This document shows positions 14,178-21,038 of a stretch of DNA of 21,038 nt, in pieces; the first letter of the stretch is position 1; the number at the start of each line of letters is the position of its first letter. Origin of the DNA: an uncultured Eubacteriales bacterium. Lineage in GTDB: Bacteria; Bacillota; Clostridia; Oscillospirales; CAG-272. The stretch spans positions 1 through 21,038 of the forward strand of contig CAKRMZ010000027.1 in the NCBI GenBank assembly GCA_934365155.1. Direction: 5' to 3'. The translations under genes were made by a program, and so were the position numbers. The notes beneath the pieces are model-generated. The model worked only from the letters and a program-made list of their open reading frames with translations. It ran no database searches and was not told where the DNA came from.

Positions 14178-16445
14178 ATGGAAACAACCAGCATTCAAAA
14201 ACAACTTGCAGAAATTGCCAACAGAATTCGGGAAATGCGGGAAATTGCCGGATACAGTGTAGAACAAATGGCAAAAATGACCGACACAACACCGGATGCT
14301 TATCGAATTTATGAAAGCGGAACTGCAGACTTCCCTTTCACCTTTATTCATAAATGTGCCATAGCCTTTGGGATTGAAAATACCGATCTGATTGAGGGTC
14401 ACAGTGCTCACCTTTCTTCTTACACCGTTACACGGCACGGCGAGGGTCAGCAAACAGCCAGAGAAGACGGCATTGAAATCAAAAACTTAGCCCCGCTGTT
14501 TGCAAAAAAAATCGCCGAACCGTATTGGGTGCGTTATGAATATTCCGAAGATTTGCAAAACAAGCCGATTCATACAACAACGCACTCCGGTCAGGAATTC
14601 GATTACATATTAAAAGGCAAACTAAAAGTGCAAATTGATAATCATGTCGAGATTCTTTCCGAGGGCGACAGCATCTACTATAACAGCTCTTCTCCGCACG
14701 GCATGATTGCAATTGACGGAGAGGACTGCCTGTTTTGCGCAGTCGTTTTACCGGGCAAAGAAACGCATGAAAAAGAATTGCGCGATACAATTGCCCTGGC
14801 GCATCAAACCGATGATTTGGCATCGCAGCATTTTATAAAAACAAAGGAAAACGAGAACGGAGTTTTGGAGTCTATCTCCTTCCAAAACGAAGATCGGTTC
14901 AACTTCGCCTTTGACATTGTAGATGAAATTGCCAAACGCGCACCGGATAAGCTCGCCATGCTGCATTTGGATAAACACAAAACCGAACGCCGTTTCAGCT
15001 TTGCCGATATCAAGCGTGCCTCCGCACAGTGTGCAAACTATTTTAAATCGCTCGGTATTCGCCGCGGTGACCGCGTCATGTTGGTGCTAAAACGTCATTA
15101 TCAGTTCTGGTTTGCTATTTTAGGACTGCATAAACTCGGTGCTGTCGCTATTCCTGCTACCAATCTTCTCCAAGAGCATGACTTTACATATCGCTTTAAT
15201 GCGGCGGAAGTCAGCGCAATCCTATGTACGGCAGACGGAGACGTCGCCCATCAGGTAGAGCTTGCCGAGAAGGACTCTCCCACATTAAAGACAAAGATTT
15301 TAGTCGGAGCTGCACGGGAAGGCTGGCATAACTTTGATGAGGAATTCCCGCTCTTTTCCGGCAAATTCGAACGTCAGGAGGATTCTCCCTGCGGCGACGA
15401 TACCATGCTGATGTTCTTTACCTCCGGCACCACCGGATACCCCAAAATTGCCGCTCACAGCTATAAATATCCCTTAGGGCATTACATCACCGCCAAGTAC
15501 TGGCATTGCGTTTACCCGGACGGCATCCATTTCACCATATCCGATACCGGTTGGGGAAAAGCGTTGTGGGGTAAACTGTACGGACAATGGCTGGTTGAAG
15601 GCGCGGTATTCACCTATGACTTTGACCGATTTGATGCCGGAGACATTCTTCCCCTCTTTGCAAAATACCAGATTACCACTTTCTGCGCTCCGCCGACAAT
15701 GTACCGCATGATGATCAAAGAAGATCTTTCCAAATACGATTTAAGCTCCGTAAAACGGGCAGCCATCGCCGGTGAAGCACTAAACCCGGAGGTATTCCTG
15801 CAGTTCCAAAAAGCAACCGGCCTTGAACTGATGGAAGGTTTCGGACAATCGGAAACCACGGTTGCAATTGCCAATTTAGTCGGCATGCCGCACAAGATCG
15901 GTTCTATGGGACGCGCGGTACCACTGTATGACATTGATTTGGTGGACGCGGACGGAAACCCGGTCGGCGTCGGCGAAAGCGGCGAAATTGTCATTCGCAC
16001 GGATAAAAACATGCCCTGCGGGCTTTTCACAGGCTATTATCATGATCCGGAAAAAACGGCCGAAGTATGGCACGACGGCATGTATCATACCGGCGATGTC
16101 GCATGGCGGGATGAGGACGGATTCTTCTGGTACGTCGGACGGACGGATGACGTCATCAAATCATCCGGATATCGCATCGGTCCCTTTGAAATCGAGAACG
16201 TTATCATGGAGCTTCCCTATGTATTGGAATGCGGTGTATCGGCCGCACCGGATGAAATACGCGGTCAGGTCGTAAAGGCCAGCATCGTATTGACCAAGGG
16301 AACCGTCGGAACGGAGGAACTCAAACGGGAAATTCAAAATTATGTCAAAAAGAATACCGCTCCGTACAAATATCCGAGAATTGTCGAGTTCCGGGATGAA
16401 CTTCCCAAAACCATCAGCGGAAAAATTATTCGTTCAAAGCTGTAA
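14178..16445 (+). CDS. HTH-cupin-acyl-CoA synthetase fusion protein, copy A
   Basis: Three modules are seen in 755 residues. An XRE-type helix-turn-helix spans about 10-72 (IREMREIAGYSVEQMAKMT). A cupin spans about 118-192, with candidate metal ligands His136, Glu140 and His174 in THSGQEFDYILKG and NSSSPHGM. An ANL-superfamily synthetase of the medium-chain acyl-CoA type covers about 238-755: P-loop FTSGTTGYPK (414-423), EGFGQSE (553-559), YHTGD (636-640), GRTDDVIKSSGYRIGPFEIE (654-673) and PKTISGKIIR with catalytic Lys749. It should adenylate a carboxylic acid and form its CoA thioester; substrate unproven. The T-box and VOR context suggest branched-chain acids. AGGAGGT precedes the ATG at 14178; an earlier frame start lies in the terminator. 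The HTH-cupin may bind DNA, sense the acid or regulate the enzyme. Confidence 0.88.
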   Translation: METTSIQKQLAEIANRIREMREIAGYSVEQMAKMTDTTPDAYRIYESGTADFPFTFIHKCAIAFGIENTDLIEGHSAHLSSYTVTRHGEGQQTAREDGIEIKNLAPLFAKKIAEPYWVRYEYSEDLQNKPIHTTTHSGQEFDYILKGKLKVQIDNHVEILSEGDSIYYNSSSPHGMIAIDGEDCLFCAVVLPGKETHEKELRDTIALAHQTDDLASQHFIKTKENENGVLESISFQNEDRFNFAFDIVDEIAKRAPDKLAMLHLDKHKTERRFSFADIKRASAQCANYFKSLGIRRGDRVMLVLKRHYQFWFAILGLHKLGAVAIPATNLLQEHDFTYRFNAAEVSAILCTADGDVAHQVELAEKDSPTLKTKILVGAAREGWHNFDEEFPLFSGKFERQEDSPCGDDTMLMFFTSGTTGYPKIAAHSYKYPLGHYITAKYWHCVYPDGIHFTISDTGWGKALWGKLYGQWLVEGAVFTYDFDRFDAGDILPLFAKYQITTFCAPPTMYRMMIKEDLSKYDLSSVKRAAIAGEALNPEVFLQFQKATGLELMEGFGQSETTVAIANLVGMPHKIGSMGRAVPLYDIDLVDADGNPVGVGESGEIVIRTDKNMPCGLFTGYYHDPEKTAEVWHDGMYHTGDVAWRDEDGFFWYVGRTDDVIKSSGYRIGPFEIENVIMELPYVLECGVSAAPDEIRGQVVKASIVLTKGTVGTEELKREIQNYVKKNTAPYKYPRIVEFRDELPKTISGKIIRSKL
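14664..14710 (+). repeat. 47-bp identical patch within the cupin coding region (copy A)
   Basis: This stretch encoding GDSIYYNSSSPHGMI is identical to 17294-17340, although the flanking cupin sequence differs widely, including at silent sites. Its offset (2,630) differs from that of the ligase block (2,648) because of indels between them. Confidence 0.85.
14886..16350 (+). repeat. ~1,465-bp direct repeat, copy A (ligase domain)
   Basis: By eye this block matches 17534-18998 base for base at a constant offset of 2,648. The first differences at the right end are AAG versus ATG (Lys725/Met732), then ATT/ATC and ACCATC/ACTACC within the last 95 bp. Left of 14886 identity falls quickly, with four mismatches in the preceding 37 bp. 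Confidence 0.9.
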
Positions 16446-16456
16446 TAATAAAAAGC

Positions 16457-16485
16457 TTGACAAAATTCCCTTTTTGTGATATCAT
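16457..16485 (+). promoter_or_regulatory. Promoter of the second T-box unit
   Basis: TTGACA (16457-16462), 17 nt and TATCAT (16480-16485). The -35 begins only 11 bp after the copy A stop codon, leaving no room for a separate terminator of the first unit. Confidence 0.85.
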
Positions 16486-16491
16486 GATTTT

Positions 16492-16777
16492 AATTTAAAA
16501 GCGTTGACGGAGAGAACTTTTGAGTCATTGTTTTTGCAGAGAGTTGGCGTTTGGTGCAAGCCAATAAAACATATCTTAAGTTGTAGCTCCCGAGCTGAAA
16601 GGAAAAAAGCTTTTAAAAAGCAAGTAGAACCTTTCCGTGTTTGCTACGTTAATGTATAGGGTTTGTTTGAACCCGATAAGAGGCATCCTTTTGAATGCAA
16701 TTTGAGTGGTACCGCGGTCGTAATTGTATGTTACGCTCGTCTCAAAGATCATGATATCTTTGGGGCGAGCGTTTTTT
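16492..16777 (+). ncRNA. T-box riboswitch 2, specifier GUA (valine)
   Basis: The 359-nt gap 16446-16804 holds this leader. Stem I shows AGC/GCT, a GA internal loop, helix GGAG/CTCC (3' arm 16587-16590), GCAGAGAG bulge and TTGGTGCAAG apical loop. Before CTCC the strand reads T-GTA-G, so by the same geometry as T-box 1 the specifier is GTA at 16583-16585 (Val). A conserved GTTTGTTTGAACC.GATAAG segment is shared with T-box 1. The core TTTGAGTGGTACCGCG (16701-16716) has UGGU (16707-16710), matching discriminator A as in tRNA-Val. The antiterminator pairs TTTGAG/CTCAAA and GCG/CGT. It should control copy B and, by read-through, the ATPase-ferredoxin-VorB genes behind it. Confidence 0.91.
16733..16777 (+). 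terminator. T-box 2 regulatory terminator
   Basis: ACGCTCGTCTCAAAGAT (16733-16749) pairs over 17 positions, with two G-T wobbles, with 16756-16772, followed by TTTTTT. Its 5' arm contains CGTCTCAAA used by the antiterminator. It should also stop read-through from the first unit unless Val-tRNA is uncharged. Confidence 0.94.
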
Positions 16778-16804
16778 CGTCCCAAATAAACGGAGGTTTT
16801 AAAC

Positions 16805-19093
16805 ATGAATCAAATTACCGATCTTGATATTCGTCTCCATGACATGGCAGCCCGAATCGCCGAACTACGCAAGGTAGTAGGCCTCAGTGCAGATGAAATG
16901 GCTAAATTTACGGATGTCAGCACCGAAGAATATTTAGCTTGTGAAAACGGGCATCATGACATGACTTTTGCGTTTATTTATCGCTGTTCGCAGGCGCTCG
17001 GTGTAGATGTCACGGATATTATTCAAGGCTCCAGTCCGAAGCTTCACTCCTATACCGTTACTCGCAAGGGTCAGGGCCAACGGATTGAAGAGGCGCACGG
17101 AATGACTTACTACAACTTAGCTTCTTCTTTTCGCAACCGTATTGCAGAGCCCTTGGAAGTTCAATTAAAATACAGCAAAGCAGCCGAAGAAAATCCGATT
17201 GAATTAACAACTCACAAAGGCCAAGAATGTGATCTTTTACTAAAAGGACATATGAAAATTCAAATCGGCTCACACACAGAAATTTTACATCCCGGCGACA
17301 GCATCTACTATAACAGCTCTTCTCCGCACGGCATGATTGCTCTCAACGGTGAAGACTGCCTGTTTTACGCCATCGTTCTAACTCCGAATACCAAAGAAGA
17401 TGAATCGGTAAACGGAACTGCCTATATTTCAGATCCTGCAAAATCTCAAAGCTCGCAAACACTGAACATCTACAAAAACTTTATCGATGTGACAGAAAGC
17501 GAAAACGGAGTTTTAGAGTCTATCTCTTTCCATAACGAAGATCGGTTCAACTTCGCCTTTGACATTGTAGATGAAATTGCCAAACGCGCACCGGATAAGC
17601 TCGCCATGCTGCATTTGGATAAACACAAAACCGAACGCCGTTTCAGCTTTGCCGATATCAAGCGTGCCTCCGCACAGTGTGCAAACTATTTTAAATCGCT
17701 CGGTATTCGCCGCGGTGACCGCGTCATGTTGGTGCTAAAACGTCATTATCAGTTCTGGTTTGCTATTTTAGGACTGCATAAACTCGGTGCTGTCGCTATT
17801 CCTGCTACCAATCTTCTCCAAGAGCATGACTTTACATATCGCTTTAATGCGGCGGAAGTCAGCGCAATCCTATGTACGGCAGACGGAGACGTCGCCCATC
17901 AGGTAGAGCTTGCCGAGAAGGACTCTCCCACATTAAAGACAAAGATTTTAGTCGGAGCTGCACGGGAAGGCTGGCATAACTTTGATGAGGAATTCCCGCT
18001 CTTTTCCGGCAAATTCGAACGTCAGGAGGATTCTCCCTGCGGCGACGATACCATGCTGATGTTCTTTACCTCCGGCACCACCGGATACCCCAAAATTGCC
18101 GCTCACAGCTATAAATATCCCTTAGGGCATTACATCACCGCCAAGTACTGGCATTGCGTTTACCCGGACGGCATCCATTTCACCATATCCGATACCGGTT
18201 GGGGAAAAGCGTTGTGGGGTAAACTGTACGGACAATGGCTGGTTGAAGGCGCGGTATTCACCTATGACTTTGACCGATTTGATGCCGGAGACATTCTTCC
18301 CCTCTTTGCAAAATACCAGATTACCACTTTCTGCGCTCCGCCGACAATGTACCGCATGATGATCAAAGAAGATCTTTCCAAATACGATTTAAGCTCCGTA
18401 AAACGGGCAGCCATCGCCGGTGAAGCACTAAACCCGGAGGTATTCCTGCAGTTCCAAAAAGCAACCGGCCTTGAACTGATGGAAGGTTTCGGACAATCGG
18501 AAACCACGGTTGCAATTGCCAATTTAGTCGGCATGCCGCACAAGATCGGTTCTATGGGACGCGCGGTACCACTGTATGACATTGATTTGGTGGACGCGGA
18601 CGGAAACCCGGTCGGCGTCGGCGAAAGCGGCGAAATTGTCATTCGCACGGATAAAAACATGCCCTGCGGGCTTTTCACAGGCTATTATCATGATCCGGAA
18701 AAAACGGCCGAAGTATGGCACGACGGCATGTATCATACCGGCGATGTCGCATGGCGGGATGAGGACGGATTCTTCTGGTACGTCGGACGGACGGATGACG
18801 TCATCAAATCATCCGGATATCGCATCGGTCCCTTTGAAATCGAGAACGTTATCATGGAGCTTCCCTATGTATTGGAATGCGGTGTATCGGCCGCACCGGA
18901 TGAAATACGCGGTCAGGTCGTAAAGGCCAGCATCGTATTGACCAAGGGAACCGTCGGAACGGAGGAACTCAAACGGGAAATTCAAAATTATGTCAAAATG
19001 AATACCGCTCCGTACAAATATCCGAGAATCGTCGAGTTCCGGGATGAACTTCCCAAAACTACCAGCGGAAAAATTATTCGTTCAAAGCTGTAA
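16805..19093 (+). CDS. HTH-cupin-acyl-CoA synthetase fusion protein, copy B
   Basis: The 762-residue paralogue of the preceding gene has the same order: HTH about 14-74 (LRKVVGLSADEMAKFT), cupin about 121-194 with TTHKGQECDLLLKG and NSSSPHGM, then synthetase from about 245. The ligase half matches copy A, numbered seven higher: P-loop FTSGTTGYPK 421-430, catalytic Lys756. I see only Lys725 to Met732 and Ile746 to Thr753 in the last 45 residues. The first 235 residues have diverged clearly. The linker after the cupin (about 195-232) is unrelated and longer than in copy A. CGGAGG precedes the ATG at 16805. The next gene starts 20 nt after the stop, so this copy heads the transcript into the oxidoreductase genes. 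The natural substrate is likely the same as for copy A. Confidence 0.88.
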   Translation: MNQITDLDIRLHDMAARIAELRKVVGLSADEMAKFTDVSTEEYLACENGHHDMTFAFIYRCSQALGVDVTDIIQGSSPKLHSYTVTRKGQGQRIEEAHGMTYYNLASSFRNRIAEPLEVQLKYSKAAEENPIELTTHKGQECDLLLKGHMKIQIGSHTEILHPGDSIYYNSSSPHGMIALNGEDCLFYAIVLTPNTKEDESVNGTAYISDPAKSQSSQTLNIYKNFIDVTESENGVLESISFHNEDRFNFAFDIVDEIAKRAPDKLAMLHLDKHKTERRFSFADIKRASAQCANYFKSLGIRRGDRVMLVLKRHYQFWFAILGLHKLGAVAIPATNLLQEHDFTYRFNAAEVSAILCTADGDVAHQVELAEKDSPTLKTKILVGAAREGWHNFDEEFPLFSGKFERQEDSPCGDDTMLMFFTSGTTGYPKIAAHSYKYPLGHYITAKYWHCVYPDGIHFTISDTGWGKALWGKLYGQWLVEGAVFTYDFDRFDAGDILPLFAKYQITTFCAPPTMYRMMIKEDLSKYDLSSVKRAAIAGEALNPEVFLQFQKATGLELMEGFGQSETTVAIANLVGMPHKIGSMGRAVPLYDIDLVDADGNPVGVGESGEIVIRTDKNMPCGLFTGYYHDPEKTAEVWHDGMYHTGDVAWRDEDGFFWYVGRTDDVIKSSGYRIGPFEIENVIMELPYVLECGVSAAPDEIRGQVVKASIVLTKGTVGTEELKREIQNYVKMNTAPYKYPRIVEFRDELPKTTSGKIIRSKL
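17294..17340 (+). repeat. 47-bp identical patch within the cupin coding region (copy B)
   Basis: Partner of 14664-14710, surrounded by diverged sequence on both sides. Confidence 0.85.
17534..18998 (+). repeat. ~1,465-bp direct repeat, copy B (ligase domain)
   Basis: Partner of 14886-16350. Both copies lie in the same orientation, so recombination between them would delete 2,648 bp, including T-box 2, and leave one hybrid gene joining the copy A sensor to the downstream operon. Confidence 0.9.
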
Positions 19094-19113
19094 TTACATT
19101 CGGAGAGACCGTC

Positions 19114-19770
19114 ATGAATCGAATTACTTTGTTTGCCGGACATTACGGCAGCGGCAAAACCAATATTGCCGTTAATTATGCTCTGCACCTGAAACAACTA
19201 TTTTCCGATGTCATTCTTGCCGATTTGGATATCGTAAATCCTTATTTTCGCGCAAAAGACAGTCAAAAAGAGCTTACCGAAGCCGGTGTGCGATTTTTAT
19301 GCTCGGAATATGCCAATACCAATTTAGATATTCCGGCCATTCCCGCCGAAATGTATGACATCGTCAAGGACCGCTCCGCTATGGCTGTACTGGATATCGG
19401 AGGCGATGATCGCGGCGCCTTTGCTCTTGGACGGTATACTCCGGAAATTCTGTCTGAGAATGATTATGAAATGAGTTTTGTGGTCAACTTTGCACGTCCC
19501 TTAACTGCCAGTATAGAGGATGCAGTAAGCATACTACGTGAAATCGAAGCAGCCTCCCATATTCCCTTCACCAGCATTACAAACAATACCAACATCGGGC
19601 CTCAAACCACGGCTCAGACCGTTCTTGAGTACCTGCCGATGGCCGAAGCCTTCTCCGAGGCGGTCCATCTTCCGATTGTACGCCATACGGTGGAGGAAAG
19701 TCTTTTCGAGTCCTTAAGTCAAAAAATCCAAAACTTGTTTCCCTTAAAATTACAGATAAAATTATTTTAA
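19114..19770 (+). CDS. P-loop ATPase (ParA/MinD-type SIMIBI class), function unknown
   Basis: The 218-residue protein starts with a Walker A loop GHYGSGKTN (9-17), then DLDIVNPYFR (37-46), a switch-like segment of ParA/CobQ-type nucleotide-binding proteins, and VLDIGGDDRG (about 92-101) as Walker B. The lysine-rich deviant Walker A of true ParA (KGGxxK) is absent. It has no membrane span or iron-sulfur cysteine motif. Lying 20 nt after the synthetase and 14 nt before the ferredoxin subunit, it is clearly in their operon. A role in assembly, activation or regulation of the oxidoreductase is a guess from position only. Confidence 0.75.
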   Translation: MNRITLFAGHYGSGKTNIAVNYALHLKQLFSDVILADLDIVNPYFRAKDSQKELTEAGVRFLCSEYANTNLDIPAIPAEMYDIVKDRSAMAVLDIGGDDRGAFALGRYTPEILSENDYEMSFVVNFARPLTASIEDAVSILREIEAASHIPFTSITNNTNIGPQTTAQTVLEYLPMAEAFSEAVHLPIVRHTVEESLFESLSQKIQNLFPLKLQIKLF

Positions 19771-19784
19771 AGTGAGGTATAAAA

Positions 19785-19991
19785 ATGGCAAAACTTACAT
19801 TCAAAACCGATCTTTGCAAGGGATGCGGACTTTGTGTTGATGCATGTCCAAAGAAAATCCTTGTCATTGCAAAAGGCAAAATTAACCAAAAAGGTCATTC
19901 TCCCGTGGAAATCACGGATCAAAGCCAATGTATCGGATGCGCTTTTTGTGCTACTATGTGTCCCGACTGCATCATTACAGTAGAAAGGTAA
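19785..19991 (+). CDS. 2x[4Fe-4S] ferredoxin subunit of a 2-oxoacid:ferredoxin oxidoreductase (VorD/PorD/KorD-like)
   Basis: The 68-residue protein has two complete cluster motifs: CKGCGLCVDACP (Cys11, 14, 17, 21) and CIGCAFCATMCP (Cys49, 52, 55, 59). Its loop between the motifs (KGKINQKGHSPVEI) and position directly before VorB fit the delta/ferredoxin subunit of 2-oxoacid oxidoreductases rather than a free ferredoxin. It would pass electrons between the thiamine-diphosphate site and external ferredoxin. AGTGAGG precedes the ATG at 19785. VorB begins 12 nt after its stop. Confidence 0.9.
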   Translation: MAKLTFKTDLCKGCGLCVDACPKKILVIAKGKINQKGHSPVEITDQSQCIGCAFCATMCPDCIITVER

Positions 19992-20003
19992 GATTAAGAT
20001 ATT

Positions 20004-21038
20004 ATGAATGAAAAAGTTCTTATGAAAGGCAATGAAGCCATTGCCGAAGCAGCTATCATTGCAGGTTGCCGTCACTATTTCGGATATCCGATCACACCGC
20101 AAACGGAAATTGCCGCTTATATGGCAAAACGGATGCCTAAAATCGGAGGTGTGTTCCTTCAGGCGGAAAGCGAAATTGCCGCAATCAATATGGTTTACGG
20201 CGTATCCTCCTGCGGAAAACGTGTTATGACCTCCTCCTCAAGCCCCGGAATTGCACTCAAAAGCGAAGGGTTATCCTATCTTGCCGGATCCGACCTTCCC
20301 GCTTTGGTTGTCAACGTTCAGCGCGGCGGACCGGGTCTGGGCGGAATTCAGCCCTCCCAATCCGACTATTTTCTTGCCACGAAAGCAGGCGGTCACGGAG
20401 ATTTTCGCATGATTGTTTTGGCTCCGGCTTCCGTACAGGAAATGGCCAGCCTGACAATCAAAGGCTTTGAATTGGCCGATCAATACCGAATGACATCAAT
20501 GATTTTGGCCGACGGTACCATGGGACAAATGATGGAGCCGGTTTCACTGCCGAAAACCGAAAGCAAAACCTTTGATAAGCCTTGGGCTGTTACCGGAACA
20601 AAGCAAACACGCAAACACAACATCATCAATTCCCTGTCACTCGTTCCGGAAGAGCTCGAAGAGCTCAATTTCAAACGCTTTGAAAAATATAAAATAATCG
20701 AAGAAAATGAATCGCTTTGCGAAGAGTTCATGATGGATGATGCCGAAATCTGTATTGCCGCATTCGGAATCTCCGCCCGTGTTTCTAAAAATGCGATTAT
20801 GGCAGCGAGAGCCGAGGGAATTAAAGCCGGAATGATCCGTCCCATTACCTTATGGCCCTTCCCGAAAGCCGCATTTGCAAAAGCAGCAGAGCATGTACAG
20901 CAATTCATTTCGGTAGAACTTTCCATGGGACAAATGATTGAGGATATTGAACTGGCTGTAAAATGCCGTCGTCCGGTAAGACTCTGCAATCGTGCCGGTG
21001 GCATGATTCCGTCTCCGGAGCAGGTTCTCAGCGCAATT
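20004..21038 (+). CDS. vorB: 2-oxoacid:ferredoxin oxidoreductase alpha subunit, VorB-like (3' end outside the window)
   Basis: The frame is open from ATG 20004 to the last base, giving 345 residues of a protein usually near 350-360. Family signatures are KGNEAIAEAAIIAGCRHYFGYPITPQ at the N terminus (about 8-33), QAESEIAAINMVYGVSSCGKR (53-73), TSSSSPGIALKSEGLSYL, VNVQRGGPGLGG (about 104-115) and a C-terminal RPITLWPFP. It forms the thiamine-diphosphate enzyme with a beta subunit presumably just beyond the edge. Such enzymes interconvert 2-oxoacid + CoA + oxidised ferredoxin with acyl-CoA + CO2 + reduced ferredoxin. Among related types the sequence looks most like VOR (3-methyl-2-oxobutanoate and other branched-chain acids), but KOR cannot be excluded by eye. 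The ribosome site is weak (GAAAGG about 15 nt upstream), so coupling to the ferredoxin gene is likely. Confidence 0.86.
   Translation, partial: MNEKVLMKGNEAIAEAAIIAGCRHYFGYPITPQTEIAAYMAKRMPKIGGVFLQAESEIAAINMVYGVSSCGKRVMTSSSSPGIALKSEGLSYLAGSDLPALVVNVQRGGPGLGGIQPSQSDYFLATKAGGHGDFRMIVLAPASVQEMASLTIKGFELADQYRMTSMILADGTMGQMMEPVSLPKTESKTFDKPWAVTGTKQTRKHNIINSLSLVPEELEELNFKRFEKYKIIEENESLCEEFMMDDAEICIAAFGISARVSKNAIMAARAEGIKAGMIRPITLWPFPKAAFAKAAEHVQQFISVELSMGQMIEDIELAVKCRRPVRLCNRAGGMIPSPEQVLSAI

Noticed and set aside
15614..16275. Open frames on the opposite strand and in other frames within the ligase genes, repeated at 18262-18923
   Set aside because: They exist twice only because the ligase DNA is duplicated; no ribosome sites and no family similarity.
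14886..18998. A transposon or integrated element as cause of the direct repeat
   Set aside because: No transposase, terminal inverted repeats or target duplications are seen; the repeat borders fall inside coding sequence at homologous positions.
1..21038. CRISPR arrays, tRNA or rRNA genes, phage genes
   Set aside because: No regularly spaced short repeats, no cloverleaf-like sequence and no phage-type gene products were found on reading through.

Overview
The window looks like a chromosomal segment of an anaerobic, low-to-mid-GC Gram-positive bacterium of the class Clostridia. The evidence is strong AGGAGG-type ribosome sites, canonical T-box leaders, a reverse rubrerythrin with a rubredoxin, a ferredoxin-dependent 2-oxoacid oxidoreductase and a T-box/attenuator style of amino-acid control. 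I cannot name the genus.

Left edge to 8.2 kb. The 3' part of an rlmA-type 23S rRNA methyltransferase gene (plus strand) carries an in-frame stop and is probably a pseudogene. A perfect 18-bp bidirectional terminator separates it from a convergent seven-gene aromatic amino-acid operon on the minus strand. In transcription order this is DAHP synthase (aroF), tyrA, aroA, aroC, pheA, a fused aroE-aroK, and aroQ. Only aroB is missing for a complete route from central metabolism to prephenate, phenylpyruvate and 4-hydroxyphenylpyruvate. A consensus promoter (TTGACA-17-TATAAT) precedes a 29-residue leader peptide containing the run YYYFYFYGF. It is followed by mutually exclusive antiterminator and terminator hairpins, which is a Tyr/Phe-sensing transcription attenuator.

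8.2 to 11.2 kb. A DUF4432 (aldose-1-epimerase-like) gene on the minus strand is divergent from a plus-strand pair: a GT28/MGDG-synthase-like glycosyltransferase overlapping a PlsY-like acyltransferase. The pair suggests glycerolipid or glycolipid synthesis.

11.2 to 13.8 kb. A minus-strand oxidative-stress pair (reverse rubrerythrin, then a rubredoxin whose first knuckle is C-X-C) is expressed from a strong promoter. A perfect 7-1-7 Fur/PerR-like palindrome lies next to it. Divergent from it are a Rossmann-fold protein of unknown function and a hypoxanthine/uracil-DNA glycosylase of the Mug-like family.

13.8 kb to the right edge. This is the most interesting part. Two tandem genes encode the same unusual protein architecture: XRE-type helix-turn-helix, cupin, then medium-chain acyl-CoA synthetase. 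Each has its own promoter and its own T-box riboswitch. From the Stem I geometry I read the specifier codons as AUC (Ile) for the first and GUA (Val) for the second. The ligase halves appear identical at DNA level over about 1,465 bp, while the sensor halves and leaders have diverged, which suggests recent gene conversion. Downstream in the same direction are a P-loop ATPase, a 2x[4Fe-4S] ferredoxin subunit and the start of a VorB-like 2-oxoacid:ferredoxin oxidoreductase. Together they suggest an amino-acid-starvation-induced salvage route: branched-chain fatty acids activated to acyl-CoA, then reductively carboxylated to the 2-oxoacids that give Ile and Val. The parts are seen in the sequence; the pathway direction and substrates are inferred.
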